Assembly: GCA_903813345.2 (NCBI GenBank)
Contig: CAIIXF020000009.1
Location: 27,936,740-28,000,739 of the forward strand
Direction: 5' to 3'
From: Owenia fusiformis
Taxonomy: Eukaryota > Annelida > Polychaeta > Sabellida > Oweniidae
DNA length: 64,000 nucleotides
Part shown: one piece after another, positions 1 to 11,200 of the stretch
Layout of the letters: every line of letters begins with the position of its first letter
Numbering within the stretch: position 1 is the stretch's first letter
Made by a program: the position numbers and the translations under genes
Notes under the pieces: model-generated
What the model saw: only the letters and a program-made list of their open reading frames with translations
The model's database searches: none
What the model was told of the DNA's origin: nothing

Positions 1-425
1 TCTAATTATCTTTTAAGTTCTGAAAAGCTGATATCTGTATCTGCTTGAATTCAAAAGTTATACCATTTATCAATTGTGGAGGTCTGAATTTCAATAAAAC
101 CCTAGTTACTATGGTAACCAATCAAATTTCAGCTCTCAAAGTCTGATTTAATACTTAAAATCAATTATTGTCTAAGATCTGAAAAAATGAGACATGTATC
201 ACCCTTATTTCAAAAGTTATAGCATCCATCCAATGAGGGGGTCAGAATTTCCCTAAAACCCTGGTTACCATGGCAACCAACCATATACCAGCTCCCAAAG
301 TATGATACAATACTTAAAACCAGCCATTTATGAAGATCTGAAAATATGAGACCTGTATCTCCCTTATTTCAAAAGTTATAGCATCCATCCAATGTGGGGG
401 TTCGAATCTGTGAAATAGGCCCCTG
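1..425. repeat. tandem repeat, about 160-bp unit, runs off the left edge
   Basis: About 2.5 diverged copies. The phrase around caaaagttata recurs near 50, 211 and 371. Two copies contain a palindromic core, GTTACTATGGTAAC (105-118) and GTTACCATGGCAAC (264-277), which has the form of an RFX X-box. No coding signal is present. Confidence 0.8.
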
Positions 426-2048
426 TATAAATCATGGACCCATATAAGGCCAAAATCTGAGATTCTGTGGACTGATCTTTACATAAGATTGTTGCTAACA
501 TATTATAGACGTTTTCTATTTACACTTCAACCCTTCCTAACACACTGGTGAAAAAATATGCACAAAATGACTCTATCATTCCTGAAAAATTGGCCTGAAA
601 ATTGACACCCGAAGGGTATGTTTTATCCATTTCCATGGCAACCACTTAACCATGTGACTTGAAATTTTTATCATATATTCAATTAGCCCTTACCAATATA
701 CCATAGCAATTTGGATACATTCCACTGAGTATTTTTTGAGTTCTTGCCTAATTTTATAGTAGAGGTCCAAATTATAGCCCATGGGGGGGGGGGGTAAAAT
801 GGCCACAAAATCTAAAAGCTGAAAAACTAGGATCTAATAATTCATACAAATATGTGAAATCATACTAGCAACATGAAAAATTATGTCCCGTAAAATCCCT
901 CTGAACGCACGCATTTAGGCTCATTCTGACTGCACTATAAGTTTTGTATGGTTATATAGGTGAATCTTTGCACCACTAAGCTTCCATCTTTTTGGCCTTT
1001 ATATAACGTGTACCACTCTTTGTTTCTAGTTGTAATAACTGATTCACAAAAGTATGTCGAGTTTTTGCCACAATTGAATCCAGATTCATCATACAATAAG
1101 AATTTTATAAGTCAGGGTTACTTAGAAAGTTTTGAGAATTCTTTAAAGTTACAGTCGTTGGTCATAAAAGAACATTCAGCCAACTAAACATTTTACTCCT
1201 ACCAAATAAAACCATAGCTGCATTAGATATTGACAAGTATGTATATTTTATTTTCCACATTGTTTACAAAATCATTACTATTAGGGGATTACCATTAGGG
1301 GATGGTGTCCAAAGGTTGTCAGCAGTGAATAAAAATTAATTTACTATAGTTTCATCAATCCTCCGTTCAAAACATCGTCCATAAATGGATAAGCAATGGA
1401 TCGATAATGGATAAGATAATAGAAAATTAATGAATGATGGATAAGTTAATGGAAAAGTCCATTCTTGACTCACTTTGATAATGTTTCTTTACGATTAATG
1501 TGATCAATTACATTGCAATCCATCTTTTTTCCAAGTAGATATTCATGCAATAAACTTAGGGATGTCCTTTGTTATATGAATGCATTGCACTATATATTCA
1601 CACTAAATGAGTGTCTGTTGTTGATTTCAAATCACTATAGCTGAACACAGCTGTACTCGAACACAAGTGTGTAGTTGAACACAAGTGTAGTTTCACACTG
1701 TAGCTGAACACAATTGTAGTTTCACACTGTAGCTGAACTTTAGTGTAGTTGCACACTGTAGTTGAACTCAGGTGTAGTTGCACACTGTAGCTGAACACAA
1801 GCATATTTGAACATAAGAGTACTTGAATACAACTGAAGCTGAGTAACCTTAAATGTAAGACTACAGCACATAGTACAATTAACTCGAGGGGCTAATCTCA
1901 ATCTCCAACTTGTTAAACCCATAGACTCTACATCAGACCATCCTTGGTTCAATTCTTCCCATAGCTGATATAGCAGTAAAGCTCGATCTTGAAGGATGCA
2001 TCAGACATATTTTTACCAAATTGTATACAGGTATATTGGTCATCTCAG
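426..2048. other. intergenic DNA downstream of MAD1L1
   Basis: I see no gene here. It holds a poly-G run near 784-794, the 29-bp minisatellite listed separately, and AT-rich sequence. The open frames are short, lack family resemblance and overlap repeats. Confidence 0.6.
1640..1825. repeat. 29-bp minisatellite
   Basis: About six copies of a 29-bp unit with the core gtagctgaacacaag followed by tgtag and ttcacact. Copies differ by a few substitutions. The open frames across it on the minus strand come from the repeat and are not a gene. Confidence 0.85.
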
Positions 2049-2054
2049 TTTATT
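2049..2054 (-). terminator. poly(A) signal for MAD1L1
   Basis: TTTATT on the plus strand is AATAAA on the minus strand, about 190 bases past the MAD1L1 stop codon. It is the nearest canonical signal, so a short 3' UTR is likely. Inferred from position only. Confidence 0.5.
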
Positions 2055-2244
2055 TTGCTTTAAATGTATTTTCTGTCAAGAAATAGTTGTCTGCTGATAA
2101 ATACATCACAGGAATATTTAGATGGATAAAACCCCTGATGTACAATCAACATCAAAGATCTATCCCAAGCTCTTGCATATTGGGAAGAATGTGGGATGAC
2201 AGAATAACCATCTCCATGACAACATACAACCAGGTGTACACAAA

Positions 2245-5200
2245 CTATTGCATTATGGTCTGCTTACTCAAAAGATCAAGTGTAACTCGGCAAATAAAGC
2301 CAGGAATACTGTTATATTTTTCAAGATACTCCTCTGCAAACTCAGTTAAAGATGCTGAATAGTCATTAGCTAGTAGCGTAGTGTGGCCATCTGCTACCTG
2401 AAAAATACACCATCAAAATATTTAAGGTAGGCATGGATGGAGCACTTAAGGTAATATAAGTTATGTTATGTTTAGTGATATGATTTAAAGACAAATTACT
2501 AAGGAAGACCTAGAGATATGATTCAAGGACAAATTACTTAACAGAGGCTTTACTTAGAGAGATATGATTTAAGGACAAATTACTAAGGAAGGCCTAGAGA
2601 TATGATTAAAAGATGAATTACTTTTAATATGACTTAATGACATGTGCAAATCAAAATGAACAATAATGTAAGAACAATCAAAACAAGTTTTATGTATTAT
2701 TAGGATAAGTAAGCACTTTACCAATTGTATAAAAAATCCATCTACTAACTTCCCAAAAACATCAGAAATGTAATTTGTCTTTTTTGATATCTGATATGTA
2801 ATTTTAATTTCAGATTTTAAAATAATTCTGTTGATAAAAACTAACCTGGAAGACGAAGAAATCATCCGGGGCTTCTGCATACATGCTTTGAACCTGGAAT
2901 ATAAATATTCATCATGCTTTCAGCACTCCTTTTGGACATCTTGGATGTTTCAAAAACATGATTTGATGACTTTTTCTATCTATACATACATACATATATG
3001 AATAGTCTTAATTGAAGCTAAAATATCCACTTACTAAACCACCTTATAGTTGATGAATCTCCAAAAATTACAGTGTGAATTGAATAAAATATGTTTTTGG
3101 TTTTAATGCGCCATTCAAAGGTTTGCCTGAGACACCCCCAACACATCGTGAGATATCAAAGCCTTCTCTCAGTTTCCTTTCTAGAATTCTTGTGCATTGC
3201 AGAAATGGTCTGATTATCAGAATGCCCCCAACATGGAAGGTAACCATATGGAAGGTTGGGAATTTGACACACAATATTGCTCCAGGGCCTGGGATTTTGA
3301 CAATATTTGACTCACTATTATTGTTCCCAGGGTCATTTGACTTACTTGCTGGCTCCCAAGGATGGGAATTTATGACAGCTCGATTTTTATTTTGACAAAA
3401 TCCAAACCCCTTCACATGGAATGCATTTTTCTGAAACTTATGCCAATAAGAAAACAGTATCACACCTTGTACTGGTTAGGACCAATGGCATCTACTTTGA
3501 ATCCTGTCACCTCATATACCAGTTCTCGCCAATCGTGACTGGTCTTCATAAATGCCTCCCTTAATCTTTTATTCTTCAACTCCATTGTGTTGACTTGAGA
3601 CTTCATTTCTAAAATAAAAATAAATAAAAAAAAGATGATAAAGATGATAAAACATACATGATAAAGAGTACTGTATATGATATATATTAATTACAAACAG
3701 GAACCTACAAAATGTAAATATGAAATTAAGCTTCTAAACATTTTCTTATATTTATCATAGCTTAAAGGGGCAACAAGGACTGTAGAGAGAAAATTCGAAA
3801 TTTTTTATTTTTTCTGGGCGATCAGGTCAATATTTGGTTTAACATCTTTGACATACCTATTTTCTTAAAATGTATGGATAAACTCTCAATTTCATCATTA
3901 AGAAGTGTAAATTCAGTTCAAAGCTCCTATAAAGGGAGTCCCACTTATAGATCACTACGTTTCAAGAGGAATATCAGCGGAAATAATGTTCATCCAGGGG
4001 GTTTCTTTGGAGATAATAAAAATATATGTTAGTCTTGATGAAACATCAAAACTTAAATATATTTTGACACTGGTCGAAGATCGTTGAATGGCCCCCCTGC
4101 AGTAATTGTTGCACCTTTAAATACAATAATGATGTATTCCAGTGTGATTTGAAGCCAATGACATGTGATAACACATCAAACCCTATTTGATACTAGAATT
4201 CATGCTGTCACCTAAAAATAAAATGTATCAATTAGAGGTTTTGCCACTATCTGAGGTTTTCAGTGATATATAGGCGCAATCAACTGAAGAAAAAACTATG
4301 CGAACATTTTTTCTAAACCTAGAACTTAAAGCACTTTAAAGAGAAAAATTTATTAATAAACATGATTAATGAATACATTTATATAAAATTATTTGATGCG
4401 ATTGAAGTGTATTTACAAAAATTGCTGGCATTGTTTTATTTTCAATTCATGTAGTAGTCCAAGCGCCTTGACCAATCAGAGAGTAACCAGGCACAGGTTT
4501 TTATATTGGCCCACTATCTTGTGAACAGTTTACAACATACATCATCATAGGTATGTAATAATAAAAATTATTAAATGAAAGTGAACTCCCTAAAATCTTT
4601 TTTCCAGTCAAAAGGCTTAATTGCATTTCATTACATACAAGGTGGAAAAAATCCTTGAATTGAATTAATTATTTTAATCAATCCATATTGGTTAATTAAC
4701 GTTACCAATACATGACCTAATGGGGCTATGAGGGATCATAAGGTTGGGCTTATAGCTTGGGGAGCTTGGCTTGACTTGTATAAAAGCTCAACATTTCATG
4801 TGAAAATCATTCACTTTATCAGGTCAGCCTAGACAGATACAAAGGTAAGCAATTATATGATTAAGTAATCACAGGTGAGTCTAAATATGATTCAAGTTGC
4901 ATGTTGAGTGGCGATCTCATTTATATACCGGTATATTAATTTTTTCAAACATTAAATTGAAGCAAGCTGTAATAGAGTTATGAAGTTTAACTATAAAATG
5001 ATGCTCAGGGATGAAATAAATGTGATTGTTCATGTCTATGTTTCAGAATTCCTCTCAGAATGCTTAAGTTTGTGTGCCTTTTTGCCCTTGTGGCCGTTGC
5101 TTGTGCTGCTCCCCGTAGCTACGGATACGGAGATGATGAGAACCGTGATGGTGTCCCAGATTCTCGTGATGCTAACCGTGATGGCAAAGTAGACTACGGA

Positions 5201-8200
5201 TATGGTTATGGATATGCAAGAAACAGCTATGGATACGGAAGCTATGGATACCAGCCATATGGTTACGAATACGTCCCATATGGAGATGGCTACCCATATG
5301 CCAATGTTGGACCCAACGGAGCTGTTGTCAAATCCCCATCTGGTCTGATTGTTGGAGACAATGGTGGTTACATTGATGCCCAGAGTGGAAAGGTTGTTGG
5401 ACCCAATGGATATGTTGCCCCACAAGGATATGGATATTAAAGTGAGTTTAAGTGAAAATGTTAAAAACATGTTTTTATCATAAGATCAAATGATTAAAAA
5501 CAGTACAACATTTAAAATTCAGATAACAAATTAACTCATTTCATCAATAATTTGAAAAAATTGTGTTTGCCAAAGTCATCTATCAATTTTGGGTAGGAAA
5601 TTAGAGTTAGAAAATGGTCACCGAACCAATCAAAGTTAAAGTTGATTCTTGCTGGCCAAATGAGTTAAATGCTCAAGATATTCTATTTTCTCAGTGATCC
5701 CAGGGATTTGACGCAAACTACAACCAGAAAAGAATCTATTTGGACTCATTTGGGACAATCATTGAAAAATAGGATTATTTTGACCAGTTTTTGACATTTC
5801 ATGGTCAGATCTCTTGTAGAGGAAATTGTTCCTATAACTAAATGTTTTGCTTTAATTACCGTCAATGTTTATATTTTTCGATGAATATTTTGTGTGTTTC
5901 AGGCTCTTCATATGACATTTACTTTATGACATCCATCTTCACATGACATCATTTATCTCAAACCTGATATCAGAGAAGGATGTCCGAGTTCTCATTTACA
6001 GGGGACAATAAAAATTCACGTTTATTGTAAAATAAATTAATTGTTGAAAAAATATATAAACAAAAAACAAACAAAAACAGAAAATTATACATAGTCTGTT
6101 CAATACAGAAGTTCAATAGAGATATTTTCCTGATGCAAGCAGACCCGTAGTGTCAAGTATGGTTAGCGTTTCAGTCAAACGCGAGTTTATCATTCAATAT
6201 ACTCTTAGCTCTACAGGTAGTATTCATAAGTATAGAAATCAATTGGCATCATTCCATTTCCTTAGTAGTTCATTCACTATTTCACTCACTGTCCACTCAT
6301 ATAAATACCTTTGCATTTGTGAACCACGTTTATCTGTTGTGCGTTTTCCTGTGAAGTCTAGTGTCAACATGTACGTGTAGTGTCGATGTCATCTACCTTG
6401 TCATAACACGTGGCGTGACTTTGTACAATATGTGGTCAACATTAGTGAAACATACTGAGGTATTTATTTAGTATATATTCATTACAATATTTCCTTTGTG
6501 TTTATTTATTGTAATTGCTAAATTGTACAAGGATAGGTTATATTGTACAAGGATAAGTTACATTGTACAAGGATAAGTTATATTGTTCAAGATAATTATA
6601 ATTTTCTTGGATTTGGTGTTCACTTATATGGCATATTATTCTTAGCATCCATTGGTTATCTGTACCAGTTTAGGGAACTAGTTGAAAATATTATATTTCA
6701 TATATTCTAGAAACGTGTGTCTTAGATAGGTTTATTATCCATTTTTTATAGTTTTGGTGTAGTATGTAGCTGTCAACGAGAAATGTATCTACGTATGTGC
6801 ACAGACTGTCTCCTTGTATCGTCTCGTGCGTCTATAAACTGTGTCTGAGTTGTATCAGTGTAATATTGGACTAGTGTAAGATGTCTACCAACACGTCCAG
6901 CCTGTATCCTCACGTGGTGAACGTGATATAGACTCTCGTTAATTCACGTGCAATGAATTATCTACTATAACGTCTGTCTACGTACAGCATATAACCAAGT
7001 GACTATTATCACATCCATAGACTCTTATCCAGTAACGTCGATGTGAGTATAAACCGACTCGAGTAAGAAGTCTACCAACACGTCCAGCCAGTATCTTCAC
7101 GTGGTGAACGTGATATTAGACTCTCGATAGTTCACGTGTATTGTACGTAGACGGACGTTATGGTAGATGATACATCATAAGCCCAGTAACCTTCCACGTA
7201 TCCAGTGTGCACGTTTTGCAGCATCAGCCGTCCAGTTTTGTGTAGTATTAGTATACTTTGTCTATTTTTGTTATTAATATTTGTACTTATAAATACAATA
7301 TAGTAATCTGTTTAATGAAATCAGACACTTAAGTTCATTTATTAGTTTTATTGAACCTGACAACTTGACACGTAGCCAAGGGGTTTAAACCCCCTCTGCT
7401 AAATATTCTTACAAAATCATGAAAATCACACATTTTTTCACTATTTTGAGCACATTTCAAGTGATGTTTGCCATTTTTGGGCCATAGTTGTCAAAAGTGA
7501 ACCCCCCTAAAATTTTTCAAAAAATGAACCCTCCTTAACAAATCCTGGCTACGAGCCTGCAAGTGTAGTAATCTTCTCATCAAATACACATTTTGTTTTA
7601 TTAATAAAATATTAAAGGAAAAGGTATGTTCATCAACTGCATGTATTTCATTGAATTGATTTTTTCTCAGTTCATGTAGTCTCAGTCTGCAGTCTTTTCA
7701 AAATTTCACTTGTTTACATATATCTCCGCATTCATTGAGGGCCCGAATCTCCTTTAAATTTAAACTTCTGGTATTCTAAGAAGCCTCGTTAAGAAAAGCA
7801 TGTCTTAAACTTAGCAAGAAATTTTATAAAAGACAAGATTTAAATTTCTATTGAATGTCATTTCTAAATGAGAGTGGAATAAAAAAAATTAAGATCTCCA
7901 GAAAATCATTTTGTTCTCGGCTGGTTCAACACTCTTGATTGTTTGTTTTGCTTTGTTGGTTGCTTGTTACCTTCTAATTCCTTGCTACTGTTGGGCTCTG
8001 CCATTTTCTCATCCACTTGCATTGTGATATTAGCAGCTTTGCCATCAGCTTCTTCCAAGATCTTCACTCTAGCTCTCAGCTTTTCATTCTCATCTCTAAG
8101 CCTTTCCAGTTCTTCTGCACGATTCTTTTGAGCAATTGCGGCAGGATTCATGGAAAAATGTAGCACCTTGGTCTTAGTGGGATCGTAATCTCCCTAGGAT

Positions 8201-11200
8201 AAGTAGAATATGATCAATTTCGCATAGCTTTTCAACAGTGTGCAACAATTGGGAGCCTTGCTACTCCTAAGCCATGAGATGGAAAGACAAGGCATAAACA
8301 TGCAAAATGTCACCACCTGCCATTTGTTACAGACACTTACTGTGAAACACTGTCCATCGAACACCATCAACAAAAAAGTTTGAGACTACAACAATACATT
8401 AAAAATTAATATTCACATGGATATAAATTAAGTCAAGATCATATTTTGTCAAAATTAAAAAAAAATAATAATTTCTATTTTTTAAGATAAAATGACATCT
8501 CAGTGTTTTAATATCCCAGATGCGAGTAGAAATAATCTTGATTTACGTCATTAAAAATTCACAATTCAGTCAAACTGATGTCATATTTGAAATCTACATG
8601 TAAAATTACATTTAGAAATGTGGTTTTGAAAAGAGTTTAACAACTTTGAAAATTTAATTTTCTTTGAAAATGTGACTTCTAGGTCGGGGAGATTCCACAT
8701 AGACCCCATGTTGTAAAACCCCCAAAAGTGAAATATCTTTTCTTGTGTTGGGCAGATAATATTTTCTTTTACTGGACATATTTTAATTTGTATCACTATC
8801 AGATACATAAAGGTATTTATGAAAAGTGAGCCACTAAAACTGATGCATATTCAAGTTTAAGGGAATTTTGTAATACCCTGCCATGTTAATTCCCCCGAAT
8901 CAGCCACCTGGTGGCGAGACTGGTAACTACCTACTCGCATCTGAGTTATTCTCTAGTGCTTGAGCAGAAGAGCAATTAAACAAGGGAAAATGAAAACTTA
9001 GGGTTGTTTTTGATCGTGCCTAATTTAGTTTGTACCACTTGATATTCAATGGAGACTTACTTGCAGGTTTCTCTGCTCTATTCTACTTTCAAGCTGATAC
9101 TTTTCTTCAGAAACTTTCTCTAGTTGTTTCTCAAGCTCAGCTACTTGTTCCCTGAAATGTATTTGAATAAGTACATATATGCATTCTTAAATGTATTAGA
9201 GTAAATGCATAGATACTGAACTGTATTAGAATAAAGATGTCCAAAACTAATAAACTAGTCAATCTCAAAAATAAAGCACTGATACTTTTTATACTCATGT
9301 TTTTATATTTCTGAATGTTATTGAGAAAACTATAGTGTCCTGAAATGTTCAGTGCAATCTGCATGCACTTTAATGTAGTGCATACTTTATTGAGAAACAT
9401 TCACAGTTATAAATTGCATTTTGGATGGGAGATAAAAAGTTAATTAGCACTTGCACCAGGGGCGGATCTGGGAACCAACAAGGTGGGGGGCATATTTCTG
9501 ATCTGAGAAAAATACTTTTTGGGCCCCTAAAACCAAAAAATGAGCCCAAATTTTGAGGCCCATTTTCTTCAAAATTAGGCCTAAAATTAAAAAAGGCCTT
9601 AAAATGCCCAGTTATGGAACCTAATTTAAAAAATTCCGATCATTATATGATATTTGTCAGATGTCTGATATGATCAATCTGAGGTTCATTTGACAGGGTC
9701 ACACAACTTAAATTGCATCAGGGGTTAAGCAAAAGTGAACAACTAAGAAACTGATAATTTCACATAAAAGTTAGAGTTATAAAGCCTTTAAAATGCAAAT
9801 TAACATATACCAGTACATAATTATTTACACATAATTAAATATTTATACAATAATTACCTCAAAGAGAGAATGGTTTTCTGATCTGCCTCTGTAACTGGCT
9901 TAGATAGTGTTTCCGTAGCAACAGTTTGCTGGGCCTGTACCAGTTTAGTGTCAAGCTAAAATATGGAAATGGAAATGTTGTCAATCACATCAATTCAAAT
10001 TATAAGTACACTGTAGGTGCCATTTTAGTTCATTAATATGTAAATACAAGGGGTGCATGTGATTATGAAGTTTCCAGAATAACCAAGTATCTTTTTCTTT
10101 CATCTTTCAATACATGTACATGACCTTGACTCAAGGGAGTCCTAAGATAAACAGGAAAATTTTGTACTCAATACACTCATGAACACAAATGTAAATAATA
10201 ACAGTGAAGATGCACCAATGAATGCTTAATGTGATATTGCCTAATTCAAATTTCTTACACATCAGTCTAAAAATCAATTTTATACAGTTTTAGTATCAGG
10301 GATTTTGCCTCTGATACTTTCTTGTTTCATTTTCAAAACACATGTACCTCATTTCATAAGAGAAAATACATGTACATCAATTCATTAAAGGAAATTCATG
10401 TAACGCCATTTCATAAAAGGAAATACATGTAGATATAATCTTTGGGAACAAACCTCTGTACAACGCTGCATATAGATTGCCAATTTGGACTGGGCTTGCT
10501 CGACTTCTTTCTCAAGATATTCTGTTTGCCTTAAAACAGGAATACTTATTCAGGTACAGAAAGAAATATGTAGTAATCATCAATAATGTAAATATGTACT
10601 CATTAATTACATTAGTTACACTGTAAATATATACTCGGTCATACATTCAATACATTGAAAATATGAACTCATTAATTACATTCATTCCACTGAAATATGT
10701 ACTCATTTATAACATTGAAAATATGAACTCATTAATTAGATTCATTCCCCTGAAATATGTACTCATTTATAACATTGAAAATATGAACTCATTAATTAGA
10801 TTCATTCCCCTGAAATATGTACTCATTTATAACATTGAAAATATGAACTAATTAATTAGATTCATTCCCCTGAAATATGTACTCATTTAATATATTGAAA
10901 ATATGAACTCATTAATTACATTCATTCCACTGAAATATGTACTCATTTAATATATTGAAAATATGTTCTCATTTATTACATTGAAAATATATACTAATTT
11001 ATTACATTGGAAATATATACTAATTTATTACACTGGATTCATTAATTACATTGACAGCAACATCCCAAAAAAGATTCTTGGGAGATTTACCTGGTTAGCC
11101 TTTGGTTAGTTTCCTCAAGTTGTTGCACTCTTGAGTTGGAACCCTGTGAAGAGGCTGACTGGACATTAACTGTAACCTCACTCTCATATTGGTCTATGAT

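Larger units (their letters stand above)
6151..7370. mobile_element. solo LTR, about 1.2 kb, with 5-bp target duplication
   Basis: Begins TGTCAAGT and ends ACTTGACA, the TG..CA form of an LTR. CGTAG precedes it (6146-6150) and follows it (7371-7375), a perfect 5-bp target duplication. No internal gag/pol or second LTR is present, so recombination between two LTRs is the likely origin. A TATA-like ATAAATA lies near 6301. It contains a 20-bp repeat and a direct duplication, listed separately. Family cannot be told from the LTR alone. Confidence 0.75.
6140..7559. mobile_element. inverted-repeat element (MITE) split by a solo LTR
   Basis: The left end reads CAGACCCGTAGCCA (interrupted after CGTAG by the LTR) and the right end, reversed, reads CAGGCTCGTAGCCA. 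CAAG flanks both sides (6136-6139 and 7560-7563), fitting a 4-bp target duplication. Without the LTR the element is only about 195 bp and noncoding. Confidence 0.6.
3609..7970. other. MAD1L1 intron 15, host of a nested gene and a solo LTR
   Basis: This 4.4 kb intron is the second largest of MAD1L1. It contains the plus-strand secreted-protein gene (4809 to about 6036) and the inverted-repeat element split by a solo LTR (6140-7559). Between 3609 and about 4770 I see only AT-rich sequence. The stretch 7560-7970 shows nothing further. Confidence 0.8.

Noticed and set aside
1598-1952. Minus-strand frames near the left end
   Set aside because: Produced by the 29-bp minisatellite.
3068-3463. Overlapping frames on both strands in MAD1L1 intron 16
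   Set aside because: They sit just downstream of a well-supported exon in the intron, overlap each other and resemble no family.
5036-5470. 144-codon frame on the minus strand over the secreted-protein gene
   Set aside because: Shadow of the plus-strand gene, which has a signal peptide, TATA box and splice sites; the minus frame is a low-complexity Val/Ile/Ser product.
10663-10851. Repetitive 62-codon frame
   Set aside because: It arises only because the 60-bp minisatellite unit is a multiple of three. It lies in a MAD1L1 intron and has no start context or homologue.
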